Numbered from the stretch's first letter, positions 1-8,512 are shown. The stretch is 64,000 nt of DNA from Bradyrhizobium sp. 164 (GCF_023073715.1 NZ_JADPKA010000066.1:62001-126000); one strand, 5' to 3'. Program-made: numbers and translations. Notes: generated from the letters alone by a model not told the origin.

Positions 1-422
1 GCCCGCAAGAGCGGCATGGTCGCCACGACGACGCCGCCGGCCTTGATGACCGCGAGATAGGTCGCGACCATCATCGGATTGTTGGCCGAGCGCAGCAGCA
101 CGCGTCCGCCGGTCACGAGACCCAGCTTGCCGACCAGCACATTGGCGATGCGGTTCACGAGCGCTTGCAGCTCGCGATAGGTGTAGCTGACCGCAGGACT
201 GATGACGCAAGGCGCATCGCCGTGGCCTTGCTCGACCCAGCGATCGAGGAAATAGCTGACGCAGTTCAATCGCGCGGGATAGCGCAGCTCCGGTCGCGTG
301 AAGATGAATTCGGGCCAGAGCTCGCGCGGCGGCAGATGTTGCCGCGCGAACGTATCGACATGGGCCGTCGCAGCATTGCCGTCACACGAACCCGACACTT
401 GAACCTTGGCAGCGTTGGCCAT
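1..422 (-). CDS. Benzoate-type acyl-CoA ligase, AMP-binding (N-terminal part, cut by window edge)
   Basis: First ~140 residues of an ATP-dependent CoA ligase of the ANL superfamily; the rest lies left of the window. The minus-strand ATG at 420-422 has AAAGGAG six bases upstream. The stretch FIFTRPELRYP followed by LNCVSYFLDRWVEQG, then YTYRELQALVNRIANVL and the start of the A-domain core (GGRVLLRSANNP), matches benzoate/2-aminobenzoate-CoA ligases as I know them. It would activate an aromatic acid to its CoA thioester, the substrate form for the 783-residue hydroxylase at 4371-6722. An AT-rich inverted repeat lies 52 bases upstream of its start, suggesting control by the adjacent MarR protein. 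The exact acid is inferred only from neighbours. Confidence 0.8.
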   Translation of the reverse strand, partial: MANAAKVQVSGSCDGNAATAHVDTFARQHLPPRELWPEFIFTRPELRYPARLNCVSYFLDRWVEQGHGDAPCVISPAVSYTYRELQALVNRIANVLVGKLGLVTGGRVLLRSANNPMMVATYLAVIKAGGVVVATMPLLR

Positions 423-472
423 CGCACGCTCCTTTCAGCATGGATTGCACCCGGCAGCACGATCTGGAAAAC

Positions 473-488
473 ATTTTAGGCTTAAAAC
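473..488. promoter_or_regulatory. Putative MarR operator, site 1
   Basis: TTTTAGGCTTAAAA at 474-487 is a near-palindrome. It belongs to a set of six similar sites in this locus (1114, 1184, 6751, 8499, 8577) with loose consensus YTTTRRSCTTMAAA. It lies between marR and the ligase gene, 52 bases upstream of the ligase start. Binding by the MarR protein is inference. Confidence 0.55.
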
Positions 489-569
489 AATTTGGTGCAA
501 TAGCGGATTTTGCGCATTCCTTGCTTTTTCCTGCGGCAAATAGGGTCTGCGTCCCGTCCCGCCGCCTAC

Positions 570-1100
570 TTACGGCCGGCTGCGCGCGGCCGATTTCTGC
601 GCCGACGCCTTGGTCTTGGCCAGGAGCCGCATCAATTCCCGCACATCCTTCGGCGTCAGATCGGCGAAGAGGTCGGCGATCCAGGCTTCGTGTTCCGCAG
701 CCATCCTGCGAAACTCGGCGCGCCCGAGTTTTGTGAGGCGGATCACTTGGACGCGGCGGTCCGTCTCCGAGGTACGCCGATCGAGGTGACCGGACTCAAC
801 CAGACGCTCGACAAGGCCGGTGACGTTGCCGTTCGACACCATCATGCGCTTGGAGACGTCGGACAGCGTCATGCCGTCCGGCGCCTTGTCGAGCTGCGCC
901 ATAAGGTCAAACCGAGGCAGCGTGACGTCGAACCGCTGCCGCAACCGGCCGCGGACTTCCCCTTCGATCAGGGTCGTGCAGGTCAAGAGCCGCAGCCACA
1001 GCCGAAGCTCTTCGGCATGGTCCTCCGGCGTTTCCACGGCCTTGGTTTCGGAATCGAGCATGTTGATGCAGTCACTCACGGCCGGCATTGGCGCCGGCAC
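570..1100 (-). CDS. MarR-family transcriptional regulator
   Basis: A 176-residue winged-helix regulator with the MarR layout. There is an N-terminal dimerisation helix, then PDGMTLSDVSKRMMVSNGNV (~76-95) as helix-turn-helix, then the wing with the family signature ETDRRVQVIRLT (~112-123). Many MarR proteins in aromatic acid loci respond to the CoA thioester of the substrate (BadR and CouR types); that role here is inferred from the ligase and acyl-CoA enzymes around it. The start used is GTG at 1100 with GGGGA just upstream; an internal ATG at 1061 is possible. An inverted repeat at 1114-1127 abuts the start, as expected for autoregulation. Confidence 0.9.
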   Translation of the reverse strand: MPAPMPAVSDCINMLDSETKAVETPEDHAEELRLWLRLLTCTTLIEGEVRGRLRQRFDVTLPRFDLMAQLDKAPDGMTLSDVSKRMMVSNGNVTGLVERLVESGHLDRRTSETDRRVQVIRLTKLGRAEFRRMAAEHEAWIADLFADLTPKDVRELMRLLAKTKASAQKSAARSRP

Positions 1101-1112
1101 AGATTCCCCAAC

Positions 1113-1127
1113 GTTTTGAGCTTCAAA
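1113..1127. promoter_or_regulatory. Putative MarR operator, site 2
   Basis: TTTTGAGCTTCAAA at 1114-1127 lies immediately upstream of the marR start on the minus strand. It shares its half-sites with the other five sites in this locus. Position and symmetry suggest autoregulation. Confidence 0.5.
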
Positions 1128-1183
1128 TAAATCGGAGCCGGCCGCAAGTCCAAAGCTGCAACAATCGACCGCAGGTCAATTTC

Positions 1184-1197
1184 TTTAGGCTTCAAAT
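1184..1197. promoter_or_regulatory. Putative MarR operator, site 3
   Basis: TTTAGGCTTCAAAT at 1184-1197 lies in the divergent region between marR and the binding-protein gene, about 140 bases upstream of the latter's ATG. Its core AGGCTT is identical to site 1. Confidence 0.5.
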
Positions 1198-1338
1198 AAC
1201 TGGCGCGCCGCTTGCATGCGCTGCTGCCCGCAGGATGCGAAGTCTTGAGCTCGGCTTGCCGCGGCGGCCATCATCGGCATAAGCTTGGATTGGAGTACGC
1301 GGCTTGCAGCGCAAGCCGATGGTCATGAAGGACAGATC

Positions 1339-2514
1339 ATGAAGACGCAAATGACCTTGGCCGCAGCCGCCATGCTGCTCGGCACCGCGATGAGCCCTGC
1401 CCTCGCCCAGGAGAAAATCAAGCTCGGCGTGGTCGTAACTCTGTCGGGACCTGCCGCTGCGCTGGGCCAGCAAGTCCGTGACGGCTTTGCGCTCGCGATC
1501 AAGGATCTCGGCGGCAAGATGGGCGGCCGCGATGTCGAGGTGATCGTCGCAGACGACGAATTGAAGCCGGATGCGGCGGTGACCAAGGTGAAAGGCCTGC
1601 TCGAGCGCGACAAGGTCGACTTTGTGGTCGGCCCGATCTTCTCCAACATCCTCCAGGCGATCCACCGGCCCATTACAGAATCGAAAACCTTCCTGATCAG
1701 CCCCAATGCCGGTCCGTCGACGTTTGCCGGCAAGGACTGCAATCCGTTCTTCTATGTGACGTCCTATCAGAACGATCAGGTCCACGAGATCCTTGGCAAG
1801 GTCGCGCAGGATCGCGGCTATAAGCGCATGTACCTGATGGTCCCGAACTATCAGGCCGGCAAGGATTCGGTGGCGGGCTTCAAGCTCGATTACAAGGGCG
1901 AGATCGTCGAGGAATCCTACATGCCGCTGAACACGCTGGACTTTCAGCCGGAGCTTTCCAAGATTTCCTCGCACAAGCCCGACGCGCTGTTCACGTTCAT
2001 GCCGGGCGGTCTCGGCGTCAACCTCGTCAAGCAGTACCGGCAGGCAGGGCTGGCCGATACCATCCCGGTGCTCTCGGCCTTTACGGTGGATGAATCCACC
2101 TTGCCGGCGCAGCAGGACGCGGCCGTCGGCATGTTCGGCGGCGCGAACTGGGCGCCCAATCTCGACAATCCGCAGAACAGGAAGTTCGTTGCCGCCTATG
2201 AGGCCGCCTACAACAGCGTGCCCGGCACCTACGCCTTCCAGGCCTATGACGCCGCCATGCTGATCAACAGCGCGATCAAGGCCGTGAAGGGCGACCTCTC
2301 CAACAAGGAGGCAGTCGCCGCCGCCTTGAAGAAAGCCGATTTTACCTCGCTCCGCGGCGCCTTCAAATTCAACACCAACGGCTATCCGATCCAGGATTTC
2401 TACCTGACCAAGGTCGCCAAGCGTCCGGACGGCAAGTTCCAGACCGAAATCGTGCAGAAGGTCTTCGAGAATTACGGCGACCGCTACGCCAAGGACTGCA
2501 AGGCGGCGAACTAA
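1339..2514 (+). CDS. ABC transporter substrate-binding protein, branched-chain amino acid type
   Basis: A 391-residue periplasmic binding protein of the LivJ-like (Peripla_BP_6) family. The N-terminus MKTQMTLAAAAMLLG with an ALA-Q cleavage site at about residue 23 is a Sec signal peptide. The mature start EKIKLGVVVTLSGPAAALGQ and the segment FVVGPIFSNILQAIHRPITE are typical of the fold. The ATG at 1339 is preferred over an in-frame TTG at 1285 because it has AAGGA upstream and leaves a clean signal peptide. No permease or ATPase is adjacent, so partners may lie outside the window. Relatives of this kind often bind aromatic acids, and the surrounding genes support that inference. Confidence 0.9.
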   Translation: MKTQMTLAAAAMLLGTAMSPALAQEKIKLGVVVTLSGPAAALGQQVRDGFALAIKDLGGKMGGRDVEVIVADDELKPDAAVTKVKGLLERDKVDFVVGPIFSNILQAIHRPITESKTFLISPNAGPSTFAGKDCNPFFYVTSYQNDQVHEILGKVAQDRGYKRMYLMVPNYQAGKDSVAGFKLDYKGEIVEESYMPLNTLDFQPELSKISSHKPDALFTFMPGGLGVNLVKQYRQAGLADTIPVLSAFTVDESTLPAQQDAAVGMFGGANWAPNLDNPQNRKFVAAYEAAYNSVPGTYAFQAYDAAMLINSAIKAVKGDLSNKEAVAAALKKADFTSLRGAFKFNTNGYPIQDFYLTKVAKRPDGKFQTEIVQKVFENYGDRYAKDCKAAN

Positions 2515-2515
2515 G

Positions 2516-2560
2516 GCATGATCCGGAAAAGTGCGCAGCGGTTTTCCGAAAAGATCATGC
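2516..2560. repeat. Dispersed palindromic intergenic repeat (GCATGATC...GATCATGC)
   Basis: GCATGATCCGGAAAA at the left and its near-complement ending GATCATGC at 2553-2560 can fold into one hairpin. I recognise this sequence as a common intergenic repeat of Bradyrhizobium and relatives. It follows the stop of the binding-protein gene and may act as a transcript 3' structure. Confidence 0.6.
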
Positions 2561-2603
2561 TCAACCATAACCTAAAACCGTATCGCGTTACGGGAGGACT
2601 GCA

Positions 2604-3059
2604 ATGAAGAGCGAAATCACCGGCATCACTCGGGCCAATGAGGGCATCCAGGGCATTTCCTGGAACATCCTTGGCCAGACCTATGTGCCGAAGAGCTACG
2701 CCGAAAACAGCTTCTCCTGGCATGCGACATTGCCGCCGGGCACGTTCGTGCCGCCGCACATTCACCCCGATCAGGATGAGTATCTGTACATGCTGGAGGG
2801 CAAGCTCGATTTCATGCTCGGCAATTCGGAGGCGCAGGCGACCGCGGGCGACCTGATCCGCCTCGGCATGGGCGTGCCGCACGGCATCTTCAACAAGTCG
2901 GAGCAGACCGCAAAGGTGCTGTTCTGGGTGTCGCCGAGCCGCAAGCTGTTCGATCTGTTCTGGGGGCTTCACAACATGAAGGAGCAGAAGCCCGAGGACG
3001 TGGTGGCGATGGCCGCCGAGTTCAACATCCACTTCCTGCCGCCGCCGCCCGGCGGCTAG
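2604..3059 (+). CDS. Cupin-domain protein
   Basis: A 151-residue single-domain cupin. Motif 1 is PPHIHPDQDEYLYMLEG (~50-66) with two His and a Glu as likely metal ligands; motif 2 is GVPHGIFNKSE (~91-101) with the last His. The protein is cytoplasmic, with no signal peptide. GGGAGGA precedes the ATG. It follows the binding-protein gene at 89 bases, with a palindromic repeat in the gap, and is convergent with the flavin monooxygenase. Such cupins may be dioxygenases, isomerases or binding proteins; no specific reaction can be assigned, but the setting suggests a step on a small aromatic-derived acid. Confidence 0.85.
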   Translation: MKSEITGITRANEGIQGISWNILGQTYVPKSYAENSFSWHATLPPGTFVPPHIHPDQDEYLYMLEGKLDFMLGNSEAQATAGDLIRLGMGVPHGIFNKSEQTAKVLFWVSPSRKLFDLFWGLHNMKEQKPEDVVAMAAEFNIHFLPPPPGG

Positions 3060-3068
3060 CCGGGTCTT

Positions 3069-4319
3069 TTAAGCGCGCACCGCCGCAAGTCCCGGCACTG
3101 CGGCGAAGCCTGCCTTGGTGGCGTAGCCACGCACGATCGCTTCGCGCTGGGAATAGCTCAGGACGTTCTCGACATTGTCGAAACCATCAGGCGCAAGCTG
3201 CTCGACGGCGTCGATGACGCCTTCGGGACCGCCGCGCCGGTTGGAGCGGACGATCTCCGCCGTCATCGGCAGACGCTTCTTCTCGTACTCGACCAGCGCC
3301 TGGCGCGGATGCTCGGCGCGCACCAGTGCATCGGCAAGGCAACGCGCATCGAGGATCGCCTGCGAGGCGCCGTTCGAGCCAACCGGATACATCGGATGCG
3401 CGGCGTCGCCGAGCAGCGTGACGCGCCCGGACGACCAATAGGGCAAGGGATCGCGGTCGCAGGTCGGATATTCGTAGAATTCGGGCGTCGCCGAGATCAG
3501 GCTCTTCACGTCGATGTAGGGGACCGAGAAGCGCGCGACATGCGGCATCAGCTCCTCGCGGCGGCCCGGCCGCGACCAGTCTTCTTTCCGCGGTGGGGGT
3601 GCATTGCCTTCGCCCACCTTGACCAGCACCGCCCAGTTGGTGAGCCGGCTCGCCGGGCTTGATCCTTCCGCTATCGGATAGATCACCACCTTGGCGTTGA
3701 GACCGCCGGCCACGATCATGGATTTGCCGGTGAGGAACAGCGGCCAGTCGCGGGCGCCGCGCCACAGCATCAGGCCGTTCCAGCACGGCGGCCCCTCATT
3801 CGGGAACAGCGTGTCGCGGACGCGCGAATGGATGCCGTCGGCACCGATCAGGATATCGCCGCGCGCGGTGTGGACATGGGCGCCGACCCGATCGAAGAAA
3901 TAAGCGGTGACGCCGCCCTCGTCCTGCGTGAAAGCGCCGAGCCGGCGGCCGGTGTGAATCGCTTGCTGCCCGAGCCGCTCCTCGACGGCGCGATGAATGA
4001 CGCCCTGAAGGCGGCCGCGATGGATCGAGAATTGCGGCACGTCGTGGCCGGCGTCGATGCCGCGGGCTTCGCGCCAGACCTCCTGGCCGTGGCGATTGAG
4101 ATAATAGAGCTGATCGGTGCGGATCGCCACCTCGTCGAGCTTCTGCAACAGGCCGAGCCCCGCCAACTCGCGCATGGCATGCGGCAGCGTGTTGATCCCG
4201 ACGCCGAGCTCGCGAATGGTGTCGGCCTGCTCGAAGATCTCACAATCCAGGCCTCGCGAGCGCAGCATCAATGCCGTGGTGAGACCGCCGATACCGCCAC
4301 CGACGATAATCGCCTTCAT
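3069..4319 (-). CDS. FAD-dependent monooxygenase, PhzS/salicylate-hydroxylase-like
   Basis: A 416-residue group A flavoprotein monooxygenase. Visible motifs are the N-terminal dinucleotide-binding GGGIGG (~8-13), the NADPH/FAD-interacting DG motif ILIGADGIHSRVRD (~158-171), and the second FAD motif LLGDAAHPMYPVGSNGASQA (~302-321). The run IRELGVGINTLPHA resembles the PhzS subgroup of flavin-dependent oxidoreductases. It probably hydroxylates an aromatic ring with NAD(P)H and O2. The start chosen is ATG at 4319, preceded by GGAG; a GTG three codons upstream (4328) is an alternative. It is the last gene of a leftward run starting with the SDR at 8459. Confidence 0.88.
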   Translation of the reverse strand: MKAIIVGGGIGGLTTALMLRSRGLDCEIFEQADTIRELGVGINTLPHAMRELAGLGLLQKLDEVAIRTDQLYYLNRHGQEVWREARGIDAGHDVPQFSIHRGRLQGVIHRAVEERLGQQAIHTGRRLGAFTQDEGGVTAYFFDRVGAHVHTARGDILIGADGIHSRVRDTLFPNEGPPCWNGLMLWRGARDWPLFLTGKSMIVAGGLNAKVVIYPIAEGSSPASRLTNWAVLVKVGEGNAPPPRKEDWSRPGRREELMPHVARFSVPYIDVKSLISATPEFYEYPTCDRDPLPYWSSGRVTLLGDAAHPMYPVGSNGASQAILDARCLADALVRAEHPRQALVEYEKKRLPMTAEIVRSNRRGGPEGVIDAVEQLAPDGFDNVENVLSYSQREAIVRGYATKAGFAAVPGLAAVRA

Positions 4320-4370
4320 CGCCCTCACTCCACTCGAAACACAGGCAATGGGTCAAGGTCGCACGGGCGG

Positions 4371-6722
4371 TCACTCCGCCGCAAGCGGCTTTGTCGCCTC
4401 CGCCTTGAGCTCGGCCCGGGTCTTGGGCTTAGCCTTAATTCTCAGCTCCTCGAGGTCCTCCCGGTCGCGAACGCTGTTGCGGAAAATCTGATCTTTTCCG
4501 GGCAGATATTGCGGCGGGCAGAACACGTCGTTTGCCCCGTACCAGGCTGCCGCCTTCATGGTGAAGAACGGGTCGACAAGATGCGGACGGCCGAGCGCGA
4601 CGAGATCCGCCCGGCCGGCGGCCAAAATGGTGTTGGCCTGATCCGCCGTCGTAATGTTGCCGACGCACATGGTGGCCACGCGCGCCTCGTTGCGGACCTG
4701 GTCCGAAAAGGGCGTCTGGAACATGCGCCCGTAGACCGGCTGTGCGTCGCGCACGGTCTGGCCGGTCGAGACGTCGACGAGATCGACACCAGCCTCCGCA
4801 AAGGCGCGCGCGATGGCGACGGCATCATCGCCAGTGATGCCGCCATCAGCCCAGTCGGTTGCGGAGATGCGCACCGACATCGGCTTGTGCGACGGCCATG
4901 TCGCGCGTAGCGCCTCGAAGATCTCGAGCGGGAAACGCAGACGGTTGGCGAGCGAGCCGCCATAGTCGTCCGAGCGGGTGTTCGTGAGCGGCGAGATGAA
5001 GCTCGCGAGCAGATAGCCGTGGGCACAGTGCAATTCGAGCATGTCGAAGCCGCAGCGCTCGCCGCGCTCGGCCGCCACGACGAAAGCGTCCCTCACCGCA
5101 TTCATGCCGGCACGATCGAGCTCGCGCGGCACCTGACTGTCGGGGAAATAGGGCAGCGGCGATGCCGAACAGACCTCCCAACCGCCCTGCTCCAGCGGCC
5201 GGTCCATGCCGTCCCACATCAATTTGGTCGCGCCCTTGCGGCCGGCGTGGCCCACTTGCAGGCAAATTTTCGCGGCCGAATTGCCGTGGACGAAATCCAC
5301 GATGCGCCGCCACGCGGCTTCCTGCTCGTCATTCCAGAGGCCGGCGCAGCCGGGCGTAATCCGGGCATCGCGGCCCACACAGGTCATCTCGGTGAAGATC
5401 AGCCCGGCGCCGCCGATCGCACGCGAGCCGTAATGCACCAGGTGGAAGTCGGTCGGCACGCCTTCCTTGGCCGAATACATGCACATCGGCGATACCACGG
5501 CGCGATTGGCAACCTCCATCTCGCGCAAGCGGAAGGGTTGGAACAGCGGCACGCTCGGGTTGTCGATGTCGACATCGAAGCCGCTGCTGCGCACCTGCCT
5601 GGCGAACGTTTTTTCGACCTCGGCCACGAAATCCGGCGCGCGGAGCTTGAGGTTGTCGTAGGTGATTGCCTTCGAGCGAGTCATGACGCCGAAGGCGAAT
5701 TGCACGGGATCAAAATCCCAGAAGCGGTCGACGTGCTCGAACCAGACCAAGGAGACGTCCGCGGCATGCTGCGTCTTTTCGACCTCCTCGCGGCGGCCGT
5801 TCTCATACTCCGCCAGCGCCGCCTCGATGCTGGGCGCCTTCTCCATCGCTTCGGCCAGCGCGATGGCGTCTTCCATCGCGAGCTTGGTGCCCGAGCCGAT
5901 GGAGAAATGGGCGCTCGCCTTGGCGTCGCCGAGCAGGACCATGTTGTCCTTGACCCAGCGCTTGCTGCGGATCATCGGGAAGTTGCGCCACATCGAGCGG
6001 TTGGTCAGCAGCTTGTGCCCATCGAGGAACCAGCCGAAGATCTCCGCCATCCGCGCGGCGGACTGAGCCTCGTCCAGCCCCATCAGCCCGGCGCGCGCAA
6101 ACGTCTGCGGATCAGTCTCAAAAATCCAGGTCGAATGCCCGGCCTCATACTGATAGGCATGGGCGATGAATGGCCCCCACTCGGTTTCCTGGAAGATAAA
6201 GGTGAAGGCATCGAGCGGCCTTGTCGAGCCCATCCAGGCGAACTTGTTGGAGCGGACGTCGACCTCGGGCTGGAAGTGATCGACGTATTTCTCGCGGAAG
6301 CGGCTGTTGATGCCGTCCGCGAGCAGGATGAGATCGACATCGGCGAAACGGGATTCGTCGTCGATATCCACTTCGAAATGCAGGGAGACGCCGAGCTCGC
6401 GTGCCCGCTCCTGAAGAATCAGCAGCAGCTTCTGCCGTGAGCAGCCGCAAAAGCCGTTGCCGCCGACCCGGTGCACCGTGCCGCGGAAATGCACGGCAAT
6501 GTCGTCCCAATAGGCGAATTCCTGAGTGATGCGGCGGTAGCTCGGAAGATCGTGCTTCTCGAAATTGTCCAGCGTGGCGTCGGAGAACACGACGCCAAAG
6601 CCGAAAGTGTCATCGGCTCGATTGCGCTCATACACCGTGACTTCGGCGCCTGGGCGCTGCTTCTTGAGCAGGATCGCAGCGTAGAGACCCGCAGGTCCGC
6701 CACCGATGATCGCGATTTTCAT
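4371..6722 (-). CDS. Bifunctional CoA-ester hydroxylase/reductase (anthraniloyl-CoA monooxygenase / salicylyl-CoA 5-hydroxylase type)
   Basis: A 783-residue fusion. Residues ~1-375 are a flavoprotein monooxygenase domain with GGGPAG (7-12), the DG-type motif LILLADGINSRFREK (~131-145) and the GD motif NMVLLGDAKASAHFS (~260-274). Residues ~390-760 are an old yellow enzyme domain: LFQPFRLREMEVANR, SPMCMYSA, LQVGHAGRKG, and an HGYL...NTRSDDYGGS signature near the FMN site. This architecture is that of 2-aminobenzoyl-CoA monooxygenase/reductase and salicylyl-CoA 5-hydroxylase, which hydroxylate and in the former case also dearomatise the CoA thioester. The start has GAGG upstream, and a perfect operator-like palindrome lies 29 bases further up. 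Which CoA ester is used cannot be read from sequence. Confidence 0.93.
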   Translation of the reverse strand: MKIAIIGGGPAGLYAAILLKKQRPGAEVTVYERNRADDTFGFGVVFSDATLDNFEKHDLPSYRRITQEFAYWDDIAVHFRGTVHRVGGNGFCGCSRQKLLLILQERARELGVSLHFEVDIDDESRFADVDLILLADGINSRFREKYVDHFQPEVDVRSNKFAWMGSTRPLDAFTFIFQETEWGPFIAHAYQYEAGHSTWIFETDPQTFARAGLMGLDEAQSAARMAEIFGWFLDGHKLLTNRSMWRNFPMIRSKRWVKDNMVLLGDAKASAHFSIGSGTKLAMEDAIALAEAMEKAPSIEAALAEYENGRREEVEKTQHAADVSLVWFEHVDRFWDFDPVQFAFGVMTRSKAITYDNLKLRAPDFVAEVEKTFARQVRSSGFDVDIDNPSVPLFQPFRLREMEVANRAVVSPMCMYSAKEGVPTDFHLVHYGSRAIGGAGLIFTEMTCVGRDARITPGCAGLWNDEQEAAWRRIVDFVHGNSAAKICLQVGHAGRKGATKLMWDGMDRPLEQGGWEVCSASPLPYFPDSQVPRELDRAGMNAVRDAFVVAAERGERCGFDMLELHCAHGYLLASFISPLTNTRSDDYGGSLANRLRFPLEIFEALRATWPSHKPMSVRISATDWADGGITGDDAVAIARAFAEAGVDLVDVSTGQTVRDAQPVYGRMFQTPFSDQVRNEARVATMCVGNITTADQANTILAAGRADLVALGRPHLVDPFFTMKAAAWYGANDVFCPPQYLPGKDQIFRNSVRDREDLEELRIKAKPKTRAELKAEATKPLAAE

Positions 6723-6750
6723 GGGAGCCTCGCCAATTCACCTGCAAACT

Positions 6751-6766
6751 ATTTTAAGCCTAAAAT
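6751..6766. promoter_or_regulatory. Putative MarR operator, site 4
   Basis: ATTTTAAGCCTAAAAT at 6751-6766 has TTTTA/TAAAA arms and is the most symmetric member of the family. It lies 29 bases upstream of the 783-residue hydroxylase start, where bound repressor would block transcription. Confidence 0.6.
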
Positions 6767-6817
6767 AATTTCGCGCAAGCCCCCGTCGCTGGTCTGGCCC
6801 CCGTACAGACGGTTATC

Positions 6818-7654
6818 CTAGTCGCCCCTGAAGACCGGCTTCACCTTGTTGGCGAAAGCCTCGAAGGCGCGCTCGAAATCGGCCGTCGTCATGCACAACG
6901 CCTGCGCGACGGCTTCCGCCTCGATCGCCTCTTCCACCGACATCGCCCATTCCATCGCCAGCATCCGCTTGGTCATGGTGTTGGCGAAGGTCGGCCCTTC
7001 CGCGACCTGCTTGGCCAGCAATTGCGCCTGGGGCAGCACCTGCTCGGGCGTAACGAGGCGGCTGAAAAAGCCCCAGCGCTCGCCCTCCTCCGCGGTCATG
7101 AACCGGCCGGTGTAGAGCAGTTCGGAGGCGCGTGACTGACCGATGATCCGCGGCAGGATCGCGCAGGCGCCCATGTCGCAGCCGGCAAGGCCAACCTTAT
7201 TAAACAGGAACGCGACCTTTGTGCCACTCGCCGCGAGGCGCATGTCCGACGCCATGGCGATGATCGCCCCAGCGCCGGCGCAGATGCCCTCGACGGCAGC
7301 CACGATCGGCTGCGGGCAGGCGCGCATCGCCTTGACGAGGTCGCCGGTCATGCGCGTGAAGGCCGTCAGCCCCTTGGTGTCCATCTTCACGAGCGGGCCG
7401 ATGATCTCGAACACGTCGCCACCAGACGAGAAATTACCGCCAGCGCCGGTGACGACGATGGCCTTGACCGCGTCGTCGAACGCGCAGGCGCGAAAGAAAT
7501 CGGTCAGTTCCCGATAGCTTTCGAAGGTGAGCGGATTCTTTCGTTCGGGGCGATTGAGCGTAACCGTCGCAACACCGTCGACCACCGCCAGCAGGAAATG
7601 CTGCGGCGAGTAATCTGCAAGCGGTATGGTGACGGGATTGGCTGGTCTGCTCAT
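6818..7654 (-). CDS. Enoyl-CoA hydratase/isomerase (crotonase) family protein, non-canonical active site
   Basis: A 278-residue crotonase. The CoA-binding oxyanion segment NFSSGGDVFEI (~74-84) and the second loop EGICAGAGA (~122-130) are present. AGGAG precedes the ATG. Where the classical hydratase has its two catalytic glutamates (E144 and E164 of the rat enzyme), this protein has Ile131 and Lys153 by eye alignment, while Asp160 sits in a GLAGCDMGA motif. It is therefore unlikely to be a plain hydratase; crotonases with an Asp in this region carry out ring-opening, hydrolysis or dehalogenation. Its place after the CoA-ester hydroxylase makes a ring-hydration or ring-opening step plausible. 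Confidence 0.88.
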   Translation of the reverse strand: MSRPANPVTIPLADYSPQHFLLAVVDGVATVTLNRPERKNPLTFESYRELTDFFRACAFDDAVKAIVVTGAGGNFSSGGDVFEIIGPLVKMDTKGLTAFTRMTGDLVKAMRACPQPIVAAVEGICAGAGAIIAMASDMRLAASGTKVAFLFNKVGLAGCDMGACAILPRIIGQSRASELLYTGRFMTAEEGERWGFFSRLVTPEQVLPQAQLLAKQVAEGPTFANTMTKRMLAMEWAMSVEEAIEAEAVAQALCMTTADFERAFEAFANKVKPVFRGD

Positions 7655-7697
7655 GCGATCTCCTCAGCTTCCTTGTTCCGCGCCTGCGCCACACACG

Positions 7698-8459
7698 CTA
7701 GATTTCACCGCCCGCAACCGCGATCGCCTGCCCGGTGATCGCGCCGGCACCCTCGCCACACAGCCACAGCACGGCATCGGCCACCTCTTGAGGCGTGATC
7801 AGCCTTCCTTGCGGATTATGTTTGGCGAGCTCGGCAATCGCCTGCTCGCGGGTTCTGCCGGTCTTCGCCATGATGTTTTCGATACTGCCGGCGACGAGAT
7901 CGGTGTCGGTGAAGCCGGGACACACTGCATTCACGGTCACATTGCTTCCGGCCATCTCGAGAGCGAGCGAACGCACGAGACCGACCACGGCGTGCTTGGC
8001 CGCGGCGTAGGCGCTGACATAGGCATAGCCCTTGAGCCCGGCCGTGGACGCAACTGCGACAATGCGGCCATAGGGACGGTCTTTCATGCCCGGTAATACA
8101 CCGCGGATGGCATGGACCACGCCCATGAAATTGACATCCATCATGCGGCTGAACAGAGCGCTGTCCGACTTCGCGAATGGCGCGGATTCAGCACTGCCTG
8201 CGTTGGCAACCAGGATGTCGATCGGCTTGCGCGTACTCGCCTCAAGGATGGCGGTCTTCAATGAGGCTTCATCAGAGACGTCGGCAACAGCCGCGAAATG
8301 CGCGGCGCCTGCGTTGACGGCCTCTGCAAGAGTCGCGGCATTCCGACCGAGCACGGTCACGGTCGCGCCGGCACTGACGAGCGAGACCGCGATGGCACGG
8401 CCGATGCCGCGACCGCCGCCGGTCACCAGCGCGTGCGGCGAATGCGGCAATCCGGACAT
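7698..8459 (-). CDS. Short-chain dehydrogenase/reductase (SDR), likely 3-hydroxyacyl-CoA dehydrogenase
   Basis: A 253-residue classical SDR. It has the cofactor motif TGGGRGIG (~13-20), NAG (~85-87), a catalytic Ser followed by YAAAK (Tyr/Lys), and the C-terminal ITGQAIAVAGGE typical of FabG-like enzymes. GGGAG lies 8 bases before the ATG. It is the first gene of the leftward run SDR, crotonase, CoA-ester hydroxylase, flavin monooxygenase. An NAD(P)-dependent oxidation of a ring or chain hydroxyl on a CoA ester is the likely job. An operator-like repeat lies about 40 bases upstream. Confidence 0.9.
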   Translation of the reverse strand: MSGLPHSPHALVTGGGRGIGRAIAVSLVSAGATVTVLGRNAATLAEAVNAGAAHFAAVADVSDEASLKTAILEASTRKPIDILVANAGSAESAPFAKSDSALFSRMMDVNFMGVVHAIRGVLPGMKDRPYGRIVAVASTAGLKGYAYVSAYAAAKHAVVGLVRSLALEMAGSNVTVNAVCPGFTDTDLVAGSIENIMAKTGRTREQAIAELAKHNPQGRLITPQEVADAVLWLCGEGAGAITGQAIAVAGGEI

Positions 8460-8498
8460 GCGCTGGCTCCCTGAGATGCTGATCGTTCCCTGGATATA

Positions 8499-8512
8499 TT
8501 TTAACCTTCAAA
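8499..8512. promoter_or_regulatory. Putative MarR operator, site 5
   Basis: TTTTAACCTTCAAA lies 40 bases upstream of the SDR start in the divergent region between SDR and alpha/beta hydrolase. It matches the family in both half-sites. Confidence 0.5.

Noticed and set aside
1192..2568. 458-codon open frame on the minus strand
   Set aside because: Antisense shadow of the binding-protein gene; His/Arg/Leu-rich product without domain, and the plus strand has a signal peptide and family motifs.
5019..6440. 473-codon open frame on the plus strand
   Set aside because: Antisense to the hydroxylase/OYE fusion, which has full motifs; product is low-complexity.
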